Assembly: GCA_946539105.1 (NCBI GenBank)
Contig: CAMNHG010000019.1
Coordinates: 1-18,271 of the forward strand
Origin: an uncultured Clostridia bacterium
GTDB taxonomy: Bacteria > Bacillota > Clostridia > Oscillospirales > Acutalibacteraceae
Direction: 5' to 3'
DNA: 18,271 nt
The notes beneath the pieces were generated by a model. It ran no database searches. It was not told the DNA's origin and saw only the letters and a program-made list of their open reading frames with translations. Below, piece after piece: positions 7,439-13,549 of the stretch. Made by a program: the position numbers and the translations under genes. Numbering within the stretch: position 1 is the first letter of the stretch; each line of letters begins with the position of its first letter.

Positions 7439-8590
7439 ATGGAAGAAAAGAAAAAGAACCCAACCCTTCGCTGGAAGATAATTTCCGGAGTGCTGGCGGT
7501 TGCGTTGATTACGGTGTCCTGCCTTTACGCCTTCGGAGTTGGCAAGCCTGCCTGCACAAACACAAACGGCGGACAGTCATCCGCGGCCGAGACCGTTGCC
7601 GCGACAGAGGCTGCTAAGACCGATGACGCGCTCTCGCTTTGGACAGACACCGCTCCGCTGAAAAAACAGCTGACTGACTTTATGAAGTCAATCACCGCCG
7701 AGGGCTCAAACGACTTTATCCCTGTTAAAGACCGTATCGCGGTGTTTGATATGGACGGTACTCTCTGTTGCGAGACCGATCCCGGTTACTTCGACCACAA
7801 GCTGCTGTACTACCGCGTCACCGAGGATCCCGATTACAAGGACAAGGCAAGCGACGAAGAAAAGGCAGTTTGCGAGAAAATCAAGACCTACTTTGAAACG
7901 GGCGAGTACCCCAAGGGACTTGACGTTGAGCACGGCAAGGCTGTTGCTACGGCGTTTAAGGGAATGACTCCCGAGGAGTTTGACGCTTACGTTAAGAAGT
8001 ACAAGGAACAGCCGACAATCGGCTACAACAATATGAAGTACGGCGAGGCGTTCTACAAGCCTATGCTTCAGGTAGTTGATTATCTGCAGGCGAACGACTT
8101 TAAGGTTTATGTAGTCAGCGGAACCGACAGACTTATCACACGCGGACTCTGCGACGGTGTTCTCGACATTCCGCCGAGCCAGATGATAGGCTCAGACGAA
8201 TCCTTTGTTGCTACAAACCAGGGCGACAAGGACGGACTCGACTACACCTTCAGCAAGGACGACAAGGTTATCACCGGCGGAGAGTTCATAATTAAGAACC
8301 TCAAGATGAACAAGGTAAGCGTTATCGAGCGCGAAATCGGCCAGCAGCCGGTGCTCTGCTTCGGCAACAGCTCGGGCGACGGAGCTATGGCGAACTTTAC
8401 CATCACAAACAACAAATATCAGAGCGGCGCGTACCTGCTCTGCTGCGACGACCTCGAGCGAGAGAACGGCAATCAGAAGAAAGCCGACTCTATGCGCGAG
8501 AGCTGTGAGAAAAACGGCTGGACTGCTGTTTCGATGAAGGACGACTGGAAAACAATCTACGGCGACAACGTTACAAGAAAAGCCGCGTAA
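7439..8590 (+). CDS. Membrane-anchored or secreted HAD-superfamily phosphatase
   Basis: The 383-residue protein has a lysine-rich N terminus, a hydrophobic signal-anchor at residues about 13-34, and an Ala/Thr/Gly-rich linker to about 63 that marks the enzyme domain as extracytoplasmic. All HAD motifs are present: motif I FDMDGTL with nucleophile Asp104 and general acid Asp106; motif II VVSGTD with Ser227; a motif III lysine among Lys286-Lys292 in IIKNLKMNK; and motif IV CFGNSSGDGAM with Asp314. The roughly 100-residue insert between motifs I and II is a C1-type cap that would set substrate choice. A phosphomonoester is the likely substrate, in the manner of phosphoserine-phosphatase-like HADs, but the exact one cannot be read. 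No clear lipobox precedes Cys28. It is transcribed alone between its own promoter and two hairpins. Confidence 0.85.
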   Translation: MEEKKKNPTLRWKIISGVLAVALITVSCLYAFGVGKPACTNTNGGQSSAAETVAATEAAKTDDALSLWTDTAPLKKQLTDFMKSITAEGSNDFIPVKDRIAVFDMDGTLCCETDPGYFDHKLLYYRVTEDPDYKDKASDEEKAVCEKIKTYFETGEYPKGLDVEHGKAVATAFKGMTPEEFDAYVKKYKEQPTIGYNNMKYGEAFYKPMLQVVDYLQANDFKVYVVSGTDRLITRGLCDGVLDIPPSQMIGSDESFVATNQGDKDGLDYTFSKDDKVITGGEFIIKNLKMNKVSVIEREIGQQPVLCFGNSSGDGAMANFTITNNKYQSGAYLLCCDDLERENGNQKKADSMRESCEKNGWTAVSMKDDWKTIYGDNVTRKAA

Positions 8591-8604
8591 AACTTCATAA
8601 AAAC

Positions 8605-8644
8605 AAAAAATGTAGGGTTCGGTCAAGACCGAACCCTACATTTT
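8605..8644. repeat. Dispersed perfect palindrome acting as bidirectional terminator
   Basis: A perfect 14-bp stem (TGTAGGGTTCGGTC with its complement) closes an AA loop at 8611-8640, flanked by six A and four T that extend the pairing. It lies between convergent genes and would end transcripts on both strands. It shares 24 identical bases with the repeat at 1284-1307, so it is one member of a repeat family and not only a local terminator. Confidence 0.8.
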
Positions 8645-8672
8645 ATTTGCATTAATTTAAAATTTCACTTTT

Positions 8673-8706
8673 CGGGTTGGACACTTTTGCGCCAACCCGT
8701 TTTTTT
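8673..8706 (+). terminator. Second terminator after the HAD gene
   Basis: A perfect 8-bp stem, CGGGTTGG with CCAACCCG, closes an 11-base loop and is followed by seven T on the plus strand. It ends 6 bases before the convergent gene's stop codon and backs up the palindrome at 8611. Confidence 0.8.
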
Positions 8707-8712
8707 CGCTTA

Positions 8713-9255
8713 TTACAATTTGTCGTCGTAATGCGCGCGTTCGCCGCCGATGTATTTCGGTCTGGTTCTGGCGGCGAGCAAAATCGCGTTGCCGATATGG
8801 TCAATGCTCAGCCTTACCGGAACCGCCACTCTCTTTAGGTGCATACCGATAAGCGTTCCGCCGATGTCCATTCCGGCGTCGGCTTTAATCTCCTCAAGAG
8901 CGACAGGGTTTTTGAAGGTCTTGTACGCGGTCGTCGCAAACGAACCGCCTGCCTTGGGCTGGGGCACAACGTTTACGATCTCGGCGTTCGGCACGGCGTC
9001 ACGCTCAACAATAATCGCGCGGTTGAGGTGCTCGCAGCACTGGGCGGCGAGGTACACTCCGCAGTCGGTCAGCGCCTCGTAAATTCCCTTGAACACCGCC
9101 TCGGCGGTTTCTAAGCTTGAATTGTGTCCGATAACTCCGCCGGCAACCTCGCTCGACGAGCAGCCGATTACCATTATGTCTCCGGGCTTAAGATTTGCCT
9201 TTACGCAAAGCTCCGTCGCGGCGAGCCTTGCCTGGTCAAACAGTTCTCTGTTCAT
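8713..9255 (-). CDS. ywlG: YwlG family protein (DUF436 / UPF0340, TIGR01440)
   Basis: The 180-residue protein matches the small conserved Firmicutes family YwlG along its whole length. Signatures are GDIMVIGCSSSEVAGGVIGHNSS at residues 25-47, AAQCCEHLNRAIIVERD at 70-86, NVVPQPKAGGSFATTAY at 95-111, a DAGMDIGGTLIGMHLKRVAVPV block at 126-147 and ARTRPKYIGGERAHYD near the end. The biochemical role is not established; in many Firmicutes the gene lies near serine hydroxymethyltransferase or ribose-5-phosphate isomerase genes, which are absent here. The ATG at 9255 is preferred because GGAG lies 8 bases upstream; the longer reading from 9297 overlaps the promoter and has no ribosome site. Monocistronic. 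Confidence 0.88.
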   Translation of the reverse strand: MNRELFDQARLAATELCVKANLKPGDIMVIGCSSSEVAGGVIGHNSSLETAEAVFKGIYEALTDCGVYLAAQCCEHLNRAIIVERDAVPNAEIVNVVPQPKAGGSFATTAYKTFKNPVALEEIKADAGMDIGGTLIGMHLKRVAVPVRLSIDHIGNAILLAARTRPKYIGGERAHYDDKL

Positions 9256-9285
9256 AAAATCATCTCCGACTTTTGTTATGTAAAT

Positions 9286-9314
9286 AGTATAACACAAAAA
9301 GTTTTAAAAATAAA
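9286..9314 (-). promoter_or_regulatory. Probable promoter of ywlG
   Basis: On the minus strand TATACT (9291-9286) is preceded by an extended -10 TG (TGTTATACT). The -35 (TTTATT, 17 bases upstream) is weak, as is common for extended -10 promoters. The leader would be about 25 bases. Confidence 0.45.
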
Positions 9315-9370
9315 TACCGGTTTATTGCATAAAACACTGCAATTTTTCCGTTTTTGGGCTTATAAGTGGA

Positions 9371-9464
9371 GGGAGGTGAATGTCATTATCCGGGTTTCGG
9401 CATAAAATGTATTAGCGCTGACAAGCGCAGATTTTAAAATTACGGCAAACCCGAATACGGTTTT
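9371..9464 (+). promoter_or_regulatory. Leader region before the holin with a possible 11-codon ORF and nested hairpin
   Basis: A strong GGAGGTG site at 9373-9379 directly precedes an ATG at 9380 that opens an 11-codon reading frame ending at 9415. Downstream, CGGGTTT (9391-9397) and AAACCCG (9447-9453) can pair around a smaller hairpin GCGCT-GACA-AGCGC (9415-9428). The holin ATG at 9465 lacks any visible Shine-Dalgarno site, so this leader may control its translation. No convincing promoter was found. Coding of the short frame is unproven. Confidence 0.3.
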
Positions 9465-9671
9465 ATGAAAGAAAAGGCTATTAAATGGTTAAAGGCTGCG
9501 GGAATTCGCGCGCTTAAAACAGCCGCGCAGACCGCGGTTGCGATTATCGGCACGGCGGTGCTGTTTGACGAGGTCAACTGGGCGGCAGTAGGCTCGGCTT
9601 CGCTTTTGGCTGCGTTGTTGTCGCTTTTGACCTCGCTCGGCGGACTTCCCGAGCTTGAAAAGAAAGATTAA
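9465..9671 (+). CDS. Phage holin, r1t type
   Basis: The 68-residue protein closely follows the r1t-type holin pattern: WLKAAGIRALKTAAQTAVA at residues 8-26, a first membrane segment at about 17-34, a short polar turn around DEVNW, a second segment at about 39-60 containing VGSASLLAALLSLLTSLGGLP, and a charged tail ELEKKD. Holins collect in the membrane and open holes through which the endolysin reaches the wall. The muramidase begins 14 bases after its stop, the usual holin-endolysin order. The start has no recognisable ribosome site, and an in-frame stop at 9435 excludes a longer protein; weak or structured translation initiation would fit a protein that must be kept scarce. No capsid, tail or integrase genes are nearby. 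Confidence 0.88.
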   Translation: MKEKAIKWLKAAGIRALKTAAQTAVAIIGTAVLFDEVNWAAVGSASLLAALLSLLTSLGGLPELEKKD

Positions 9672-9685
9672 ATCAAGGAGGTACT

Positions 9686-10612
9686 ATGGGTTTATCAGGA
9701 AAAAAAGGCGTTGACATTTCCTCGCTGAACGGAAATGTCAGCATTGAAAAAATCAAAAACGCGGGTTATGACTTTGTTATGATTCGCTGCGGCTACGGCT
9801 CCGATTTATCGGTTCAGGACGACAATCAGTTTGAAAACAACGTTAAAAAGTGCGAGGCGGCAGGCGTTCCGTGGGGAGCTTACCTGTACTCCTACGCGCT
9901 GAATATTGAGGACGCCGTGAGCGAGGCAAGGCACGTTATAAGGCTCTTAAAGGGCAAAAAGCCGACTATGCCCGTAGCGTTTGATATGGAGGACGCCGAC
10001 GGCTATAAACGCCGCAACGGTATGCCCTCAAACAAAATGCTCGTTGACATCTGCAAACGCTTTTTGGCGGAGCTAAAGCGCGTGGGGTATTACCCGATGC
10101 TCTACGCTTCGCTGAGCTGGCTGAATAATCAGCTAAACGACCCGAGCCTGCTTAACGCATACGACGTATGGGTGGCGCAGTGGAACTCAACCTGCGACTA
10201 CCGCGGAAGCTACGGATTGTGGCAGTACGGCGGCGAGACGAACTTTTTGGAGAGCAACAGCATATCGGGCGTCGGCGTAATCGACAAGGACAAGTGCTAT
10301 AAGGATTACCCGACGATTATCAAAAACGGCGGTTACAACGGCTGGAAAAAGCAAACCGGAAAGGTTCTCGACCAAACAGGCTACAAAATGCTCGACCGAG
10401 GCACGGGAGTTTTGGCTCTTAAGGAAATGCTCCTGCTGGCGCGTCAGCTCAAAATTACCAATCAGGGTATGGACGAGAACGGTGTGTTCGGCGACGGCAC
10501 GCAAATCGCGGTTAATCAGGTGCTCAAAAAGGGCGGTTACGTTCAAAACGGAATCGCCGGCGACAATTTTATAAAGTATCTTGCGAAGCTGATCAGAGAA
10601 AAAGCAAAGTAA
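9686..10612 (+). CDS. GH25 muramidase (endolysin-type lysozyme) with C-terminal wall-binding-like domain
   Basis: The 308-residue enzyme would cut the beta-1,4 bond between N-acetylmuramic acid and N-acetylglucosamine in peptidoglycan. The GH25 barrel covers residues about 6-210. Its acidic residues are present: Asp10 in GVDISSLNG, Asp100 and Glu102 in VAFDMED, and Asp200 in GVIDKD; LWQYGG at 178-183 is a further family mark. Residues about 235-303 form a small C-terminal domain of peptidoglycan-binding type (VFGDGTQIAVNQVLKKGGY). There is no signal peptide, so release depends on the holin encoded 14 bases upstream. AAGGAGG lies 4 bases before the ATG, a strong site in contrast to the holin. 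No terminator follows before the inverted-repeat element at 10625. Confidence 0.93.
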   Translation: MGLSGKKGVDISSLNGNVSIEKIKNAGYDFVMIRCGYGSDLSVQDDNQFENNVKKCEAAGVPWGAYLYSYALNIEDAVSEARHVIRLLKGKKPTMPVAFDMEDADGYKRRNGMPSNKMLVDICKRFLAELKRVGYYPMLYASLSWLNNQLNDPSLLNAYDVWVAQWNSTCDYRGSYGLWQYGGETNFLESNSISGVGVIDKDKCYKDYPTIIKNGGYNGWKKQTGKVLDQTGYKMLDRGTGVLALKEMLLLARQLKITNQGMDENGVFGDGTQIAVNQVLKKGGYVQNGIAGDNFIKYLAKLIREKAK

Positions 10613-10616
10613 ATTC

Positions 10617-10645
10617 TTGCTAAGCCGCCCTGTGTATGGTATAAT
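10617..10645 (+). promoter_or_regulatory. Promoter overlapping the left end of the nested hairpin element
   Basis: TTGCTA (10617-10622), a 17-base spacer and a perfect TATAAT (10640-10645) with an extended TG (TGGTATAAT) form a strong candidate sigma-A promoter. Transcription would start near 10652, inside the first palindrome, and run into the flavoprotein gene. The spacer is the left terminal arm of the element. Confidence 0.6.
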
Positions 10646-10776
10646 AACCGTAAAATTACGGTTATTATAGAAATATATTTGCCCGCCCGGTTTGTCGCTG
10701 CGCGACAACGGGCGATGGCTGATTTTACCATAAACTCCAAAGGACTTTATGGTAAAATAATACCATCACAGGGCGG
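10625..10776 (+). repeat. Nested inverted-repeat element (MITE-like or structured leader) with three internal hairpins
   Basis: Outer arms at 10625-10642 and 10760-10776 (CCGCCCTGTG-T-ATGGTAT and its complement) match over 17 positions with one unpaired base. Inside are three separate hairpins: 10641-10668, a 13-bp perfect stem with a 2-base loop (ATAATAACCGTAA arm); 10686-10712, CCCG and TTGTCGC arms with a GT bulge and a 3-base loop; and 10722-10758, a 13-bp perfect stem (ATTTTACCATAAA arm) with an inner TCC/GGA pair. The right arm runs into the GGAGG ribosome site (10775-10779) of the next gene. No clear target-site duplication or transposase was seen. Confidence 0.75.
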
Positions 10777-10787
10777 AGGTTTTTATT

Positions 10788-11258
10788 ATGTTCAGAAAAA
10801 TGCGTAGATTTAAACAGCAGATTTCCGACGAAAAATGCGTTGAGATTTTAACAAACGAGCCGCGCGGAGTGCTCGCACTTTACGGCGAGGACGGCTACCC
10901 TTACGCCCTGCCGCTAAACCACCTTTACCACGACGGCAAGCTGTACTTTCACTGCGCCGCCGAGGGGCACAAGATTGACGCGATCAAGGCGAATCCGCGT
11001 GCTTCGTACTGCGTAATGGACAAGGGCTTTCGCAAAGAAAACGAATGGGCTTTGAACATTAACAGCGTGATTGTTTTCGGCACAATACGCTTTGTTACCG
11101 ATAAAGATAAAATGCTCACGCTTTTGCGCAAGCTCGGCAACAAGCACTATCCCACTCCCGAGGCTGTTGAGCACGAGATTGAACGCGATTTTAAAAGGGT
11201 TTGTATGTTTGAGCTGAGCATTGACCATATGACCGGCAAGCTGGTTAACGAATCGTGA
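10788..11258 (+). CDS. NimA-like flavoprotein of the pyridoxamine 5'-phosphate oxidase family
   Basis: The 156-residue protein has the split-barrel FMN-binding fold of PNPOx-like proteins, closest in wording to the Nim group: RGVLALYGEDGYPYALPLNHLY at residues 26-47, LYFHCAAEGHKIDAIKANPRASYCV at 52-76 and VIVFGTIRFVTD near 94-105. Nim proteins reduce or bind nitro compounds, but most chromosomal relatives have no tested substrate, so resistance should not be assumed. Its GGAGG site sits 8 bases before the ATG and borders the right arm of the inverted-repeat element, so structure in the leader may affect translation. A potassium-channel gene follows after 10 bases in the same transcript. Confidence 0.8.
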   Translation: MFRKMRRFKQQISDEKCVEILTNEPRGVLALYGEDGYPYALPLNHLYHDGKLYFHCAAEGHKIDAIKANPRASYCVMDKGFRKENEWALNINSVIVFGTIRFVTDKDKMLTLLRKLGNKHYPTPEAVEHEIERDFKRVCMFELSIDHMTGKLVNES

Positions 11259-11268
11259 GGGAATAACT

Positions 11269-11691
11269 ATGTTAAATATCAGACGCTTTTTTAACATTCT
11301 CAAACGCACAGGTCTGCTCCATATGTTCACCGGGTTTATAATTTGTTACTTCGCCGCGGCACTGGTGCTGTTTTTGGTTGAGCCGCAGGTGACAAGCTAC
11401 GCGGACGGACTTTGGTTTTGCTTTGTCGCGTTTTCGACAATCGGCTTCGGCGACATCACCGCCGTCACGCTAACAGGCAGGATTGTCGTAATTTTAATCA
11501 CAATTTACGCAACGGTGGTGCTCGCGATGATACCCGGCGTTGTGGTAAGCTACTATACGGAATATCTAAAGGCAAAGGAGAACGAGACAATCTCAACCTT
11601 CCTCGAAAAGCTCGAGCGTCTGCCGGAGCTTTCCAAGGAGGAGCTTGCGGATATATCGAAAAAAGTTAAAAGGTTCAATAACAAAAGATAA
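11269..11691 (+). CDS. Two-helix potassium channel (Ion_trans_2, KcsA-like pore)
   Basis: The 140-residue protein has an outer helix at about 17-37, a re-entrant pore loop with the selectivity filter TIGFGD (57-62), an inner helix at about 70-95, and a charged cytoplasmic tail to residue 140 that may be helical (FLEKLERLPELSKEELADISKK). TIGFGD is a common variant of the potassium filter TVGYGD. As in KcsA, four subunits would make the pore. No RCK/TrkA_N nucleotide-binding domain is attached, so gating would rest on the short tail. It lies 10 bases after the flavoprotein gene with a GAGGG site between them, which makes a two-gene operon ending in the hairpin at 11698. Why a flavoprotein and a channel are paired is unknown. 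Confidence 0.88.
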   Translation: MLNIRRFFNILKRTGLLHMFTGFIICYFAAALVLFLVEPQVTSYADGLWFCFVAFSTIGFGDITAVTLTGRIVVILITIYATVVLAMIPGVVVSYYTEYLKAKENETISTFLEKLERLPELSKEELADISKKVKRFNNKR

Positions 11692-11697
11692 AACAAA

Positions 11698-11738
11698 CCG
11701 CTGTAACTAAGCTCCGGCTTAAATTACAGCGGTATTTT
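11698..11738. terminator. Bidirectional terminator between channel and lipid-kinase genes
   Basis: A perfect 9-bp stem, CCGCTGTAA (11698-11706) with TTACAGCGG (11724-11732), holds an inner AAGC/GCTT pairing and is followed on the plus strand by TATTTTTA. On the minus strand TTTGTTTT follows. It sits between convergent genes and probably serves both. Confidence 0.8.
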
Positions 11739-11746
11739 TATGTATT

Positions 11747-12622
11747 TTAATTTTCCGCCTCGGCGGTTTCTACCGAATATTCGCTTACGTTCAAAACCGT
11801 CTCGCCGTCAATTTGCAGTGCAACCGGACGGTCAAACTTTACGGTTACGTTCTTGCCGGTAAAGGTCTTTACTATTTTTTCCTTCTTAACGTGCTCGCCC
11901 TTGAAGATTGTCGGGAAAGCGATAAGCGTTCCCAGCTTGCCCTTGCCGAACATTACCATTGTGGTGACGGTACGCTCGGGGTTAAGTCTGTCCTGACCGG
12001 GAGTCGCCATCATTCCGCCGCCGTAAAACCTGCCGTTCATTGTCGGTGCGAGCCAGACCTTTTCGTACTTATGGGTAACGCCGTCAACGGTGATTTCCGC
12101 GTTGGTGGGCTTGTAGTGGAACAATAGTCCCTGAATTGCGATTGAGGTGTAGTTAATTTCCTTGGTGATATCGCTTGAACGCCGGCGGTCACCCTCCTCA
12201 CAACAGTAACCGTCGATTCCATAGCCTATGCCGTTGACGAAAAGTCTTTTCATACCGTTAACCTTAACTGTCGGAAGGTTGACAATGTATTTATTAATCT
12301 CAACAGGGCCGTCCTCGGCGGTTTTTCCGAGGTCGTTAAAGAAGTCGTTGCCCGTACCTGTGGGATAAAAATAAACCTTATTGCCGTTGTCAAAGCCTGC
12401 TTCATTCGCGTCGTTTACAAAGTGATTGAGCGTGCCGTCGCCGCCGCAAATGCAGATTTCATCTTCGGGCTGCAGCTTGCCGAAAAACTCCTTGTAGTCG
12501 TCAATCGAAAAGACGTCAACAAAAACAAGGTCCTTGTCCTTCCAGATTTCTCCGACCTTTCGCGCGGTTCCGCCGCCCTTGCCGTTGTTCGATTTGTTGT
12601 TATAAAGCACGTAAGTTTTCAT
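11747..12622 (-). CDS. Diacylglycerol-kinase-family lipid kinase (DAGK_cat)
   Basis: The 291-residue protein has the DAGK catalytic fold: YNNKSNNGKGG near the N terminus, the nucleotide-binding GGDGTLN at residues 60-66, and PTGTGNDF at 87-94; a second beta-sandwich domain follows to the end (MNGRFYGGGMMATPGQDRLNPE near 195-217). Members of this family phosphorylate diacylglycerol or related lipids with ATP at the inner face of the membrane; DgkB recycles diacylglycerol from lipoteichoic acid synthesis. The specific lipid cannot be read from the sequence. It follows plsC with 2 bases between stop and start, and its AGGGG ribosome site lies inside the last codons of plsC, so the two are coupled. 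Confidence 0.88.
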   Translation of the reverse strand: MKTYVLYNNKSNNGKGGGTARKVGEIWKDKDLVFVDVFSIDDYKEFFGKLQPEDEICICGGDGTLNHFVNDANEAGFDNGNKVYFYPTGTGNDFFNDLGKTAEDGPVEINKYIVNLPTVKVNGMKRLFVNGIGYGIDGYCCEEGDRRRSSDITKEINYTSIAIQGLLFHYKPTNAEITVDGVTHKYEKVWLAPTMNGRFYGGGMMATPGQDRLNPERTVTTMVMFGKGKLGTLIAFPTIFKGEHVKKEKIVKTFTGKNVTVKFDRPVALQIDGETVLNVSEYSVETAEAEN

Positions 12623-12624
12623 TT

Positions 12625-13365
12625 TTACACCCCTTCTAACTCTTTAAGCCGTTTGGTCATCATCTCCGCCGCCATATCGCCGAGCTCGTTTGTTTTGAGC
12701 GACTTCACGGTTTCAACCGGGATAACTCCCACTACGTCCATATTGACCTCGCTTTTGTGAAGCGGAAAATTCTTTTGAATTTCAAACGTTCCCTTAACTG
12801 TCATAACCACCACCGGGACGTTTGCCTTTTGCGCGATTTTGAACATCGCGTTGTGGAACGGCAAAAGCTCCTTGCCGTAGTTGCGCGTACCCTCGGGATA
12901 AACCGCTACGCTCGCGACGTCGTCGGTAATCAGCTTTGACGCGCGCTTTACGGTTTTAATCGCGTTGCGCGGATTTTCGCGGTCGATCGGCATAAAGCAG
13001 CAGCGGTGGATTATCCTGCCGTAGATTGGCACCTTGAAGTTTTCGGGCTTTGAGATAAACGACAGGTTTTCCTTCGCGAAGATATGCCACGAAAGAATCG
13101 GGTCAAACTTTGAGCGGTGGTTGCAGACGAGTAAAAATCTGCCCTTGGGGAGATTTTCTTTACCCGTTACCTTGATGTGGATTCTGATAATTTTAACCGC
13201 AAGCGCGGTTGAGCTGTTCAACAGCCAGCGGAAATATTTGCTGTCGCGCTCATACTCCTTGTTCATATTTACAAAGAGCGGGCTGACGGCGATTAGCAAA
13301 CAGTAGGCGAGCAAAAGCGATATAAGCCCCAGCAACACCCAAAGGATAATATATAAAACTATCAT
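12625..13365 (-). CDS. plsC: 1-acyl-sn-glycerol-3-phosphate acyltransferase (PlsC family)
   Basis: The enzyme adds a second acyl chain to lysophosphatidic acid to give phosphatidic acid at the membrane. An N-terminal helix (about residues 5-32) anchors it. The acyltransferase motifs are present (numbered from the GTG at 13377): NHRSKFD with His87 and Asp92 (the HX4D catalytic pair), the CCFMPIDRENPRNAI block at 126-140, and VAVYPEGTRNYGK at 157-169. The start is uncertain. GTG at 13377 would lie only 2-3 bases after the expected transcription start. ATG at 13365, used here, gives a short leader with a weak GTGA site. It heads an operon with the lipid-kinase gene, joining two phosphatidate-forming activities. 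Confidence 0.87.
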   Translation of the reverse strand: MIVLYIILWVLLGLISLLLAYCLLIAVSPLFVNMNKEYERDSKYFRWLLNSSTALAVKIIRIHIKVTGKENLPKGRFLLVCNHRSKFDPILSWHIFAKENLSFISKPENFKVPIYGRIIHRCCFMPIDRENPRNAIKTVKRASKLITDDVASVAVYPEGTRNYGKELLPFHNAMFKIAQKANVPVVVMTVKGTFEIQKNFPLHKSEVNMDVVGVIPVETVKSLKTNELGDMAAEMMTKRLKELEGV

Positions 13366-13385
13366 TTTAACACTCACTTTTTATA

Positions 13386-13391
13386 ATTATA
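13386..13391 (-). promoter_or_regulatory. Probable -10 box of the plsC operon
   Basis: A perfect TATAAT (13391-13386 on the minus strand) lies 20 bases before the ATG at 13365. No good -35 box stands at 16-18 bases. The expected start near 13379 bears on which plsC start codon is used. Confidence 0.35.
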
Positions 13392-13490
13392 CAGGCGAAA
13401 AAACAAAATTATCACGCCTAAGATTTATTATAATCATATTTCGACAAAAAAGCAATATTTTTGATAAATTTCTTAATCGGTACATATTGC

Positions 13491-13521
13491 AAAAAGAGCC
13501 GCCGACCAAAGTCAGCAGCTC
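13491..13521 (-). terminator. Terminator of the transketolase operon
   Basis: On the minus strand GAGCTGCTGAC pairs with GTCGGCGGCTC (11 positions, two G-U) around a TTTG loop and is followed by five T. It lies about 28 bases past the transketolase stop codon. Confidence 0.85.
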
Positions 13522-13523
13522 AC

Positions 13524-13544
13524 TGTTAATTGTTAATTGTTAAT
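13524..13544 (-). repeat. Three tandem TGTTAAT heptamers between stop codon and terminator
   Basis: Three perfect copies of TGTTAAT (13524-13530, 13531-13537, 13538-13544) fill the gap between the transketolase stop and its terminator. A degenerate relative (CTGTTAATTGTT plus similar units) lies at 18180-18210, again just past the stop of a minus-strand gene. Confidence 0.7.
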
Positions 13545-13549
13545 TGGTT

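Noticed and set aside
9256..9297. Longer YwlG start at 9297
   Set aside because: It overlaps the extended -10 promoter and lacks a ribosome site; GGAG supports 9255.
9465..10612. Intact prophage
   Set aside because: Only lysis-type genes are present; no integrase, att repeats, packaging or tail genes are seen.
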